NCBI RefSeq assembly: GCF_001273845.1
Contig: NZ_JHBW01000067.1
Span: forward strand, 1 to 64,000
Reading direction: 5' to 3'
Origin: Leucobacter musarum subsp. musarum
GTDB taxonomy: Bacteria; Actinomycetota; Actinomycetes; Actinomycetales; Microbacteriaceae
Length of the DNA stretch: 64,000 bases
Translations under genes and position numbers: made by a program
Notes under the pieces: generated by a model
What the model was told of the DNA's origin: nothing
Databases searched by the model: none
The model's input: only the letters and a program-made list of their open reading frames with translations
In this document: piece by piece, positions 26,272-33,217 of the stretch
Layout: the number at the start of each line of letters is the position of its first letter
Position numbering within the stretch: the stretch's first letter is position 1

Positions 26272-27200
26272 GCGACACGACGATCGACCCCGCATCCGGC
26301 GCAACTGCGCTCTCGGCAGACGCCGGCGCTCCCCTCGGCGCTCCGACCCCGATCAGGCTCGGCTTCGCCCGCGGCATCGCGCCGAGCAAATGGGCACGAC
26401 GCTGGAAGGCGGCGACGCCGGGGCGCAAGCTTGAACTCGTACCGCTCGAGGTCGCCTTCGGGTCGGGCCTCGACGCACGCAATGCCGACACCCGTGCCAC
26501 GGCCGAGGCCTGCGACGTGCTCATCGAGCGCACGGCCCCCGACGGCCGCCCCGCCGGCGCCTCAACTGGCACGGGCCCCGATGGCGCCCCGCAGACGCGG
26601 CACGCGATCCGGTTGTACGCCGAGTCGATGGCCCTGGTGGTGCCCGTCGATCACGAACTCGCGAAGCAAGAGTCGGTCAGCCTCGCCGAGATGCAGTTCG
26701 TCACGCTCCTCGACCACCCCGACCACCACGCCTCCTGGCCCGCAGCGGCAGCGTGGGAGAACCCGGAGTGGATGCCGAAGCACCCTCGGGCGGCCCTCGC
26801 ACTCGTCGCGACCGGGGCGGGCGCGATCCTGCTGCCCATTCCACTCGCTCGCCACCTCGTCTCCAAGCGTGAGCACGTGGTGCTCCCCGTGCGCCCCGAA
26901 CCCGGCGACACCCCACTCGACGGCCCGGTGGTGTGGGCCGTCTGGAGCACCGAGCGCGACGACGACACCGTGCAGCACCTCGCCGGCATCTTGCGCGGTC
27001 GCACCGCCAACAGCTCCCGCGAGTCTGCACAAGCCGAGGCCGAGCAGACGCGCCGCACGCCGCGCGTGCAGGCGCAGCCGAAGAAGCAGGCTCCGAAGCT
27101 CAAGCCGAATTCTCGGGGTGCGCAATTGCAGGCGGCCAAAGATAAGGCCGAGCGCAAAAAAGCGGAAGCCCGGCAAGCCAAACGACGTAAGCGTCGCTGA
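26268..27200 (+). CDS. LysR-type substrate-binding domain protein without HTH, basic C-terminal tail
   Basis: A 310-residue protein starting at GTG 26268 (GTGA overlap with the ATL gene). Residues 28-240 resemble the two-lobed effector domain of LysR regulators: IRLGFARGIAPSKWARRW, then LYAESMALVVPVDHELAKQESVSLAEM, and LVATGAGAILLPIPLARHL. The usual N-terminal DNA-binding HTH is missing. The C-terminus (about 255-310) is an Arg/Lys/Ala/Gln-rich tail ending AKRRKRR, which could bind nucleic acid. Function unknown; the coupling to a DNA-lesion-binding protein is worth noting. Confidence 0.75.
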   Translation: MSDTTIDPASGATALSADAGAPLGAPTPIRLGFARGIAPSKWARRWKAATPGRKLELVPLEVAFGSGLDARNADTRATAEACDVLIERTAPDGRPAGASTGTGPDGAPQTRHAIRLYAESMALVVPVDHELAKQESVSLAEMQFVTLLDHPDHHASWPAAAAWENPEWMPKHPRAALALVATGAGAILLPIPLARHLVSKREHVVLPVRPEPGDTPLDGPVVWAVWSTERDDDTVQHLAGILRGRTANSSRESAQAEAEQTRRTPRVQAQPKKQAPKLKPNSRGAQLQAAKDKAERKKAEARQAKRRKRR

Positions 27201-27248
27201 CCCGACCGGGCGCGGGTGCCCCATGCGAGAAGCCCGGGGCTGCCGCGC

Positions 27249-28139
27249 TTACAACTGCGACGCGCTCACGTCGAAGGTGCCACAGGCGGTCGGGCCGTTC
27301 TCGTAGCCCGTCATGAACCAGCGCTGGCGCTGCTCCGACGTTCCGTGCGAGAAGCGCTCGGGGTTCACCTGCACCCCGGCGGATTCCATGATGTGGTCAT
27401 CTCCCACGGCTTCCGCCGCACTCATCGCGTCGGCGATCTGGAGCTGCGTGACGGGCTTCAAGAACGAGACCCCATTGTCGTCTGTCACGTTCGACGCGTT
27501 CTGTACCCAGGCGCCCGCGAAGCAATCGGCCTGCAACTCAAGTCGCACCGAACCTGACGACGCGCCGGTCTCTCGACCGGCGCCCTGCAGCGAGCCGATC
27601 AAATTCGAGATGTGGTGGCCCCACTCGTGCGCGAGCACGTACATCTGCGCGAGCGAACCGTCTGACGCCCCGTAGTCCTTGCTCAGCGTGTCGAAGAACG
27701 CCACATCGACGTAGATCGTCTCATCACCGGGGCAGTAGAACGGCCCGGTCGCCGACGACGCGGTGCCGCACGGCGACTGCGTCTGACCACTGAAGAGCAC
27801 CACCGGGCCCGGAGCACGGTAGTTGCCGACCTGCGTCGCCCAGTAGCGATCAAGCGAGTCGGCAGTGGCGGCCATGCGGCACTCGTCGTCGGTATTTGCG
27901 TCGGTTCCGTTCTTGCATGACGCGAGCACCTCCTCAGCTTCGGAGGAGGTCGTGCTTGCACCCGCTACCTGCTGCACCGCCGGAGCGAACTGCGTGAGGT
28001 CGAACCCGAGCAGTTGCGAGCCGATCGCAAGCAGCAGTGCGATACCGATGCCGCCGCCGGCGATCATGCCGCCCTTCGCGGCACCGCTGCGCTTCCGAAC
28101 CTTCGAATTATCGATGCTCACATTGTCATTGAACGTCAC
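27249..28139 (-). CDS. Neutral zinc metallopeptidase (YpfJ-like)
   Basis: This 296-residue protein has one N-terminal membrane segment (residues 25-46) and an extracytoplasmic peptidase domain. The zinc site is HEWGH (171-175), with the family DETIYVDVAFFDTLSKDYGA stretch before it and LQADCFAGAWVQ (third ligand region) after it; paired Cys residues suggest disulfides. The start is GTG 28139, inside the left 17-bp repeat of the integrated element, so its present upstream region (28140 onward) belongs to the element and its ancestral upstream region now lies after 35969. The start context ACGGGAATCCCT before GTG can still act as a ribosome site. Confidence 0.88.
   Translation of the reverse strand: MTFNDNVSIDNSKVRKRSGAAKGGMIAGGGIGIALLLAIGSQLLGFDLTQFAPAVQQVAGASTTSSEAEEVLASCKNGTDANTDDECRMAATADSLDRYWATQVGNYRAPGPVVLFSGQTQSPCGTASSATGPFYCPGDETIYVDVAFFDTLSKDYGASDGSLAQMYVLAHEWGHHISNLIGSLQGAGRETGASSGSVRLELQADCFAGAWVQNASNVTDDNGVSFLKPVTQLQIADAMSAAEAVGDDHIMESAGVQVNPERFSHGTSEQRQRWFMTGYENGPTACGTFDVSASQL
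28123..28139. repeat. Left attachment repeat (attL core)
   Basis: TTGTCATTGAACGTCAC here is identical to 35953-35969. It covers the first codons and GTG start of the zinc metallopeptidase gene. Weaker similarity continues for about 19 nt on the right side, over the ribosome-binding region. Confidence 0.85.
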
Positions 28140-28238
28140 AGGGATTCCCGTCTGTTGTTGCCCATACTCGTCTACGTTGATTTCATGCCGATTTTCAACG
28201 GTTCGTTGTTGTCGAGTTTAGTTCTGTCGCGTTCGTTT

Positions 28239-28268
28239 TGCGGACTATCTGCGGACTGAGTGCGGACT
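28239..28268. repeat. Three TGCGGACT direct repeats, 11-bp period (candidate integrase arm sites, left)
   Basis: TGCGGACT lies at 28239-28246, 28250-28257 and 28261-28268. The same octamer, orientation and period occur at the other end of the element (35884-35902). The remainder of 28140-28392 has no gene; on the minus strand TTGAAA near 28190 could serve as part of a promoter for the metallopeptidase. Confidence 0.6.
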
Positions 28269-28392
28269 GCTGGGGCGTGGTGGAAAAAGCTGGGGAGAGA
28301 ACGGCCCTATGCACCGGGAGGGCCGGAGAGCCGCGCCGAGGGGTGTACCCCCTACCGACAAGAGCGGTGCACATCGGAGTGCGGATGAGTGG

Positions 28393-28465
28393 TGCCCCCG
28401 GAGAGATTCGAACTCCCGACCGGCGGATTAGAAAGCCGCTGCTCTATCCACTGAGCTACGGGGGC
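28393..28465 (-). tRNA. tRNA-Arg (TCT)
   Basis: Acceptor GCCCCCG pairs with CGGGGGC. The D arm is TAGCTCAGTGG, the anticodon is TCT in loop CTTTCTAA, the T loop is TTCGAAT and the discriminator is A. By the repeat boundaries it lies inside the integrated element, 254 nt from the left core repeat. Confidence 0.95.
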
Positions 28466-28485
28466 GGATGGCGCTACTGGTGCAA

Positions 28486-28707
28486 TCAGATGGGTTCGGA
28501 CGTCGCGCCGGTCTCTGAGAACGAAACACGTTCGAGCAGCGGGTCGCCGCCCTGGTAGCTGAGCCCGATCGTGCTGCCTCGCAGTAGCGACCAGGTGTCG
28601 CGGTCGGCGTCGTAGCGGTACTCGATCGCACCATCGGTGCAGAACACTGCTCGTACTTCATCCGTTCGCCCATCGATGAGGCGGAAGTACTTACGGTCGC
28701 TGGTCAC
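28486..28707 (-). CDS. Small hypothetical protein
   Basis: This 73-residue soluble protein starts MTSDRKYFRLIDG and continues TDEVRAVFCTDGAIEYRYDADRDTW, a probable small beta-sheet fold. I do not recognise a family. It sits between tRNA-Arg and the capsid gene on the same strand, 20 nt from the tRNA. Whether it is element cargo or came along with the tRNA cannot be told from the sequence alone. Confidence 0.6.
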   Translation of the reverse strand: MTSDRKYFRLIDGRTDEVRAVFCTDGAIEYRYDADRDTWSLLRGSTIGLSYQGGDPLLERVSFSETGATSEPI

Positions 28708-28769
28708 GGTTTCAGCCTATCCGTGCTGGGTGCGGGCATCAGAGGCCCGCACCCAGCACTTTGATCAGG

Positions 28770-29624
28770 TCAGGGGGTGTCGGGTTCGAGCAGGAACTTG
28801 CCGAGTCGGTTGGGTCGCACAAGGTTCCAGCCGATTCGCCAGGTGCAGCGCATCGCGACGCTGTCGCTCTTGAAGTAGACGTGCTCGCTGAGAGCGGTCT
28901 TGACCTCACCGACTGCGGCGGCGATCGCGTTCTTATCGAGGATGAGCCCCTGGTTGTGGGGCATCGATCGGTCGATGAGCACCGGCAGGTTGAGCAGCTG
29001 TCGCGCTGCGTCGCTCGCTCCCGCACCGAGCAAGCTCTCGTTCGAGTCGGTGCGTGTCTTGAGCTTCCGCAGACGGGCCCAGCTCATCGGGTTGAGCACG
29101 ATGTGCGAGGCTGCGCCACCGTTCTGCTCGATGACCGAGATCAGGTCGACCAGAAGATCCAGGTTCGTGATCGGGGCAGTGGGCTCCATCACCGGGATCT
29201 CTGCGTGATTCAGGATGCCGGCAGGCGGAGTAACTGCGGGCGACGTCGGCGCGGGCTGGGTGAGAAACGCCTGATTTGCCTTCCGCGTGATCGCACGGGT
29301 GACGCTCTGCGAGATCAGATCGGGCGTGTTCACCTGCTCAGCCTGCTCGCGCGAGAGCTTGACCAGTTGCGTGATCTTCCCGGTGTGCACGACGACCTCA
29401 TCGAGCTCCGGATCAGACTCGGAGATCTCCGCACCTTCGGCCGTGAAGGATGCCTCCGCATCGTCGATGAACGGGACGCGCACCGCAGGAGCGTCACCCT
29501 CGATCGACCCGGCGACGGTTGCCGCCTGCAGAATGAGCGCCTCGGGTGCGGCGTCGGTGGCGGGGAAGGCGACGATGTCGGGCGACCAGGCGGTCGCCGT
29601 GGTGGAAGTGGTTGTGGTTGCCAT
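28770..29624 (-). CDS. HK97-fold phage major capsid protein
   Basis: This 284-residue protein shows features of small HK97-type capsid proteins without a delta domain: an N-terminal arm, VRVPFIDDAEASFTAEGAEISESDPELDEVVVHTGKITQLVKLSREQAEQV (the E-loop/spine-helix region), a long middle with HIVLNPMSWARLRKLK, and a C-terminal domain with LLNLPVLIDRSMP and SDSVAMRCTWRIGWNLVRPNRLGKFLL. The GKITQLVKLS...E element and VAMR-W-RIGW ending are typical. It is the last gene of the minus-strand capsid module, preceded by a scaffold-like gene in the usual scaffold-then-capsid order. No maturation protease, portal or terminase is nearby. Confidence 0.82.
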   Translation of the reverse strand: MATTTTSTTATAWSPDIVAFPATDAAPEALILQAATVAGSIEGDAPAVRVPFIDDAEASFTAEGAEISESDPELDEVVVHTGKITQLVKLSREQAEQVNTPDLISQSVTRAITRKANQAFLTQPAPTSPAVTPPAGILNHAEIPVMEPTAPITNLDLLVDLISVIEQNGGAASHIVLNPMSWARLRKLKTRTDSNESLLGAGASDAARQLLNLPVLIDRSMPHNQGLILDKNAIAAAVGEVKTALSEHVYFKSDSVAMRCTWRIGWNLVRPNRLGKFLLEPDTP

Positions 29625-29796
29625 GGTAGATGGCCTTTCCGGTGGCGCGAGAACGGGCCACCAACGAGAGTGTGATCCGCCGGTGACCTCGGGCCTACCG
29701 GGATGCCGCGCTGCGGCTTCCGTGGCGCTGCGCCGGCCCCTCTGGGGTCTGCGGCGAGCGCGCGTGCTTATCGTACACCGGTGGATTTCGTGGCGT

Positions 29797-30306
29797 TCAG
29801 TCGCGGTCGCGTTTCACGTTGAAGCCTTGAGCGAATGAGCGTGCTGGGTTGCCGGCGTGGGTGGAGGTGCCTGCTTCGCTTTCGATGATGAGTCGGGGTG
29901 CGGGGTGTGCTGATTCGAACATGTATGGTGCGGTGTCGCGGAGCTGCTCGAGGTGGTTGGTCACCGCGGTGGCGTCGAGGTGTCCGTCGGGGGTGTAGAA
30001 GCCTGCTGCGGTATTGAAAGCTTGAGCGATCGCGTCGGGGTGGAGCTTGAGTCTGGGTTCGAGGTTGAGGCCGGGGATCTTCGTGTGGAGCAGTTCGAGG
30101 CGGGCGGTGTCGCGTTCGGTCGTGGCGGTGTCGCGTTCCTGCTCTGCGGTGCGGAGTTGCCGGCGGTACTTCGCGGCTTCTCGGTTCGCGCTGGCGGGTT
30201 CGGCTGGTTCCTGCTCGGTAGGGGTAGGTGCCGGTGTTGCTGCGTTGGGGGTGTCGGTGGTGGCGTCGATGATGCTGTCGTCGTTCGCCGCGAAGTCGGT
30301 GCTCAT
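29797..30306 (-). CDS. Phage scaffold-like protein
   Basis: This 169-residue hydrophilic protein has an acidic, Pro/Thr/Ala-rich N-terminus, a coiled-coil-like stretch (NREAAKYRRQLRTAEQERDTATTERDTA, about residues 45-75) and a C-terminal domain ending in LEQLRDTAPYMFES. Position directly before a capsid gene and composition fit a capsid scaffold. The start ATG 30306 is chosen because the upstream part of the frame overlaps the next gene. Its C-terminal segment resembles that of the WhiB-fusion protein (TELAKSKPYMFRPA), so the two are probably related copies. The 29625-29796 gap holds nothing I can name. Confidence 0.68.
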   Translation of the reverse strand: MSTDFAANDDSIIDATTDTPNAATPAPTPTEQEPAEPASANREAAKYRRQLRTAEQERDTATTERDTARLELLHTKIPGLNLEPRLKLHPDAIAQAFNTAAGFYTPDGHLDATAVTNHLEQLRDTAPYMFESAHPAPRLIIESEAGTSTHAGNPARSFAQGFNVKRDRD

Positions 30307-30317
30307 GGGTCTCGCTT

Positions 30318-30899
30318 TCAGGTTTGGTTCTCGCAGTGGGTGCAGATCCAGCCGCGGTGTTGTTCGGTGTTGATGGGGATGACGGTGCGCTGCCCGCAGA
30401 TCCGGCAGAGGCCGGCCTTTTGAGCGTTGGTGAGTTGTGCTCTGGATCGGAGTCGGTCGATGAGGGTTGCGAGCTCGTCGAGAGGCTCGCGGTAGTGAGG
30501 GTTGAGTGCGATGGGCCATGCTCGTGATCTCAGCCATGCGAGCACCGCGGTGGTGTCGGCGGTGATGCTGCGGGGATCGATGCTCTTGTAGCCGCGGACG
30601 ACTTCGAGGCCGGCTTCGTGGGTGAGGTGTTGCCGGCTTCGGCAGGTGGGCGGTGTGCTGTTGGTTCGTTCGGCGACGTCGTCGACGAGCGCCCAGAGCA
30701 CTGACCAGAGGTTGTCGAGATCGTCGAGACGGTCGACTGCCATCGGGGTGGTGGTGCGGGTCTTGGTGCCGGTTACTCGTTCGGTGAGCTCGTGGTTGCG
30801 GGAGCTGTGGAGCTGCTCGTGCAGGCTGCTTACGAGCAGTGGGACGAACGAGAGGTAGCTGGCGAACCAGGCGGGTCTATCGGCTGCGTTGAGGCTCAC
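30318..30899 (-). CDS. Hypothetical element protein with C-terminal zinc ribbon
   Basis: This 193-residue mainly helical protein ends in a clear treble-clef/zinc-ribbon: CRICGQ...(about 17 residues)...CTHCEN at residues 166-191. The helical body (LHEQLHSSRNHELTERVTG, DDLDNLWSVLWALVDDVAERT, AVLAWLRSRAWPIALNPHY) is of a type common in actinobacteriophage hypothetical genes near head genes. The start overlaps the stop of the upstream fusion gene by four bases. Function unknown; a nucleic-acid or capsid-related role is only guessed from the ribbon and location. Confidence 0.6.
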   Translation of the reverse strand: MSLNAADRPAWFASYLSFVPLLVSSLHEQLHSSRNHELTERVTGTKTRTTTPMAVDRLDDLDNLWSVLWALVDDVAERTNSTPPTCRSRQHLTHEAGLEVVRGYKSIDPRSITADTTAVLAWLRSRAWPIALNPHYREPLDELATLIDRLRSRAQLTNAQKAGLCRICGQRTVIPINTEQHRGWICTHCENQT

Positions 30900-31660
30900 G
30901 CCGTGGCCTGGCGCAGCTCTCGGGAGCGGGCCGGCCTGAACATGTAGGGCTTGCTCTTGGCGAGTTCGGTGATCCGTTCGCGGAGTCGTTCGTGGTCGAG
31001 GCGTCCCACGTTGGTGAAGTACTCCGATGGGTTGGGAAAGGCGTCCGTGACGGCGAGCGGGTGGAGCAGTTGACCGTTCGGTGCGGGGTATCGGTTGAGG
31101 GCGAGCTGCATGATGTCGCGGCGGGCTTCGGTGAGCAGCTTTGCGTCGGCAGATACCGGTCCCGGCTCGGCGGTGTGGACGCGCACGAGCTCCTGGCGCA
31201 GCTCGTCGCGCTCTCGACGGATCTCGTCGCGTTCTTCGACGACCTTCTGAAACTCGGCTGATGGAACGTAGTCACCGGTGGGGGCGGTCGTTTCGGCTGA
31301 GGGCTGAGCGGTTTCGGCGGGGTTCGTCACGGGGTCCTCCGTTGTGGTGGGTCGGGTAGTGATGGTGGGCCAGAATGCGCCCGTGGGTTTAGCGGCCGCG
31401 GCATAGGCTGCGCACGGGTGGCGGATCGGGCAGAGCTCGCAGACTGCGGCGAGCGCGTCTCGATCGTCTGGGGTGAGGGTGTCGGCGATGAACTTGTCGT
31501 TACCGGCGCAGAGCGGCGTCGCGCGGTCGAGCGCTTCACCCAGGAGGTTCCACGCGACTGCTGCCGCCGGCTTCATGGGCGAGCCGAAGTACTCGGCCCG
31601 CCCTGGGGTGTCGTCGTCGCGCGGTGCCGAGTGCTCGCGAGACGACTCGGGCGAGCTCAA
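30896..31660 (-). CDS. WhiB-like domain fused in frame to a scaffold-like domain
   Basis: The 254-residue frame begins at TTG 31660 behind GGAGGATG and overlaps the preceding stop (TTGA). Residues 45-95 form a WhiB-like iron-sulfur domain: Cys51, Cys74, Cys77 and Cys83 with the exact C-x22-C-x2-C-x5-C spacing, followed by GAFWP where Wbl proteins have G-x-W-G-G. After a linker, residues 120-254 form a coiled coil (VVEERDEIRRERDELRQELV) and a scaffold-like domain ending near KPYMFRPA. An internal in-frame GTG at 31330 with GGAGGACC right upstream could produce the 144-residue scaffold part alone. Wbl proteins are regulators; one in a capsid gene module is unusual. Confidence 0.7.
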   Translation of the reverse strand: MSSPESSREHSAPRDDDTPGRAEYFGSPMKPAAAVAWNLLGEALDRATPLCAGNDKFIADTLTPDDRDALAAVCELCPIRHPCAAYAAAAKPTGAFWPTITTRPTTTEDPVTNPAETAQPSAETTAPTGDYVPSAEFQKVVEERDEIRRERDELRQELVRVHTAEPGPVSADAKLLTEARRDIMQLALNRYPAPNGQLLHPLAVTDAFPNPSEYFTNVGRLDHERLRERITELAKSKPYMFRPARSRELRQATA

Positions 31661-31911
31661 GAGTCGCCATCCTCCGGTCGCTGTGCAGATGGGTGCCGCT
31701 CTCTTGACGTGCCGGTCTCGTTATCGATGCGCTGCCAATTGCCGCGCAGGTGCGCCAACGACGGCACGGCGCGGGCTGCGCGGTCGCGGGCGATGCGATC
31801 GCCGACGATGCGATCGATCACACGTCGCGCTCGCCGCCGGTCTTTGGCGCGGGCTGCAATGTATTCTTCGGCTTCGGCGTCGGTGCAGCGGTATTCGTCG
31901 GGGAGGCTCAT
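31657..31911 (-). CDS. Small basic hypothetical protein
   Basis: This 84-residue protein starts MSLPDEYRCTDAEAEEYI and is followed by a strongly basic helix (RAKDRRRARRVIDRIVGDRIARDRAARAV). I do not recognise it; the composition suggests nucleic-acid binding or interaction with acidic proteins. Its ATG overlaps the upstream stop by four bases (31911-31908), and its stop overlaps the TTG of the WhiB fusion, so it is embedded in one translationally coupled operon. Confidence 0.6.
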   Translation of the reverse strand: MSLPDEYRCTDAEAEEYIAARAKDRRRARRVIDRIVGDRIARDRAARAVPSLAHLRGNWQRIDNETGTSRERHPSAQRPEDGDS

Positions 31912-32366
31912 TCGTCGTCGTCTTCCTCGAGGTGCTCGTCGATGATGGTGAGGATTTCGGGCTGCTTCGTGGCTCCGCGCAGATCGATCTCGTGTTCGTC
32001 GGCGAACGCGATGAGCTCCCCCGCTGTCCACTCGGCGTTGGGTGCTGCGGTGTGCTGCAGCTCCTGCTCGAGCTCGTGCTCCGACTCGTGCTCCGCCTCA
32101 TCCACGGGCGGTGTCTCTGGTGCCGGCGGTGTCTGCTCCGCTGCGGGTCGCTTGCCTCGCTTCGTTGCCGGTTTCGTGGCCGGCGCGGGCGCTGACTTCC
32201 GCGGCGCACGCTTAGGCTTCGCGGGGGCGTCGTCGACCGGCGCCCAGGTGGGACCGAGGTCCGCGGCGGAGTCCGTCACGGTGATGATGCTCGCTCCGTC
32301 GGTGTAGCGGCGGGCGGTCGTCGGTAGAACGGTGTCGTCGGCGAGGTTCGGGGTCGGGTTCGTCAT
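31908..32366 (-). CDS. Hypothetical protein with disordered linker and SAP/HeH-like C-terminal domain
   Basis: This 152-residue protein has an N-terminal segment with a short beta-like stretch (TARRYTDGASIITVTDSAADLGPTW), a Lys/Pro/Ala-rich linker (about residues 48-85), an acidic Glu/His stretch, and a C-terminal small helical motif WTAGELIAFADEHEIDLRGATKQPEILTII of the SAP/HeH or Rho-N type, which often binds DNA/RNA or sits in phage head-completion proteins. It is the first gene of the minus-strand run after the iteron region, so its promoter probably lies in 32367-32600. Confidence 0.6.
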   Translation of the reverse strand: MTNPTPNLADDTVLPTTARRYTDGASIITVTDSAADLGPTWAPVDDAPAKPKRAPRKSAPAPATKPATKRGKRPAAEQTPPAPETPPVDEAEHESEHELEQELQHTAAPNAEWTAGELIAFADEHEIDLRGATKQPEILTIIDEHLEEDDDE

Positions 32367-32387
32367 CGGGTTTCCTTCGTGTTGGAG

Positions 32388-32600
32388 TTATCCACAGGGA
32401 TCGATTCAGGGGTGCGCGCGCACGCGCGTTGGTAGTTAAAGAACTGGTTGTTCAGTGGCTGTTCCTCTTGCCCGTCCCGCTCCGGGACTTAACCCCACCG
32501 GAGCGGGACTCAACCCCGTCCCGCTCTGGGATTAGGTAAAGTCCCGGAGCGGGACTGAACCCGTGAGGGTTATCCACAAAGTTGAGTCTCAGAGCGGGAC
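32388..32600. other. Candidate replication origin or operator: five GAGCGGGAC iterons between two DnaA boxes
   Basis: GAGCGGGAC (or its complement) occurs at 32474-32482(-), 32501-32509(+), 32518-32526(-), 32547-32555(+) and 32592-32600(+). Two of these are within the partly symmetric GTCCCGCTCCGGGAC in opposite orientation. Perfect DnaA boxes TTATCCACA lie at 32388-32396 and 32570-32578. An AT-richer tract (about 32425-32455) lies between. A small HTH protein gene adjoins directly at 32601. This is the composition of an iteron origin, but the same repeats could be operators for the head operon. Confidence 0.6.
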
Positions 32601-32882
32601 TCAAGTCCTGATTCGGTAGAGCGTCGAGGTTCTGCCGCCGTTGCCTTCGCGTCGGTACCGGGCTTCGCGTTCGATCAGGTCGCCCGCTTCGAGAGTGTCG
32701 AGCGCTCGGCAGAGCGTCGATCGCCCCAGTCCGGTGTCGTCGGTGAGCGCGGCGAGACTCGGCCAGCATTCGCCCTTCTTGTCGGCGTAACTCGCGAGCA
32801 CCATCAGAACGCACTTCTGCGGTGCCTTGAGCCCTCGCACTTCCCGCGCCCATCGGATCAGCTCGAAGGCGTCGCGGGCCAA
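32601..32882 (-). CDS. Helix-turn-helix protein, candidate replication initiator or repressor
   Basis: About 93 residues form one winged HTH: ELIRWAREVRGLKAPQKCVLMVLASYADKKGECWPSLAALTDDTGLGRSTLCRALDTLEAGDLIEREARYR. The WPSLAALTDDTGLGRSTLCRALDTLE segment is the recognition-helix type seen in phage replication and HTH_36 proteins. Start is uncertain: TTG 32882 gives the conserved beginning LARDAFELI and a 25-nt overlap with the upstream gene; the frame continues further upstream but there it is antisense-like to nothing sensible. It lies against the iteron cluster and is the natural candidate to bind it. Confidence 0.65.
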   Translation of the reverse strand: MARDAFELIRWAREVRGLKAPQKCVLMVLASYADKKGECWPSLAALTDDTGLGRSTLCRALDTLEAGDLIEREARYRREGNGGRTSTLYRIRT

Positions 32883-33217
32883 GGTGCTGTCTTGTGCTCC
32901 GGCACGACCTCCCAGAGCCGTGCAGAATTGCCGAGCGCCGTGGTGGACCTCTTGCCGGTGTCCCTGATCCATCCGGCGCGCGCGAGCTCGCTGCGGGCTG
33001 TTCTGAGGTTCTGCGGCGAGCGCGGTGGGTTGCCGGCGTTGAGGTAGGCGTCGACGAGCTGCTCGTCGGTGAGGGGTCCGCGCACGCGCAGCTGGTGCAT
33101 GATTGCGGCGTGCAGCTTCGCCCGTCGTCTGCCGATGGTGTGGAGTGCCGCGAGCGACGTATCGGGGCGCGAGCGTCTCTCTGGCTCGTCGGGTAGGAGC
33201 GTCGGGTGGGTGGTCAC
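32858..33217 (-). CDS. Small HTH-like hypothetical protein
   Basis: This 119-residue protein starts at GTG 33217, which overlaps the upstream stop (GTGA). It contains a helical winged-helix-like region: LHAAIMHQLRVRGPLTDEQLVDAYLNAGNPPRSPQNLRTARSELARAGWIRDTGK. This is typical of DNA-binding domains in which the PLTDEQLVDAY helix pair precedes a recognition helix. It is probably a DNA-binding partner of the following gene in replication or control of the element. Confidence 0.65.
   Translation of the reverse strand: MTTHPTLLPDEPERRSRPDTSLAALHTIGRRRAKLHAAIMHQLRVRGPLTDEQLVDAYLNAGNPPRSPQNLRTARSELARAGWIRDTGKRSTTALGNSARLWEVVPEHKTAPWPATPSS

Noticed and set aside
28230-28280. TGCGGACT repeats as the C-terminal remnant of a second integrase gene
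   Set aside because: They resemble the last codons of int only through the octamer; no other integrase-like codons precede them. Arm-type sites explain both ends better.
28393-28465. tRNA-Arg as the integration target of the element
   Set aside because: The element lies on the 5' side of the tRNA, and no second copy of its 3' end was seen; the 17-bp repeats give a better boundary.
31576-31660. Treating the WhiB-like part as a separate normal wbl gene
   Set aside because: There is no stop between it and the scaffold-like part in this sequence; it is reported as a fusion with an internal start instead.
32452-32853. Alternative minus-strand frame over the iterons
   Set aside because: Low-complexity Arg/Ser translation typical of a shadow frame; the HTH frame at 32601-32882 has recognisable structure.
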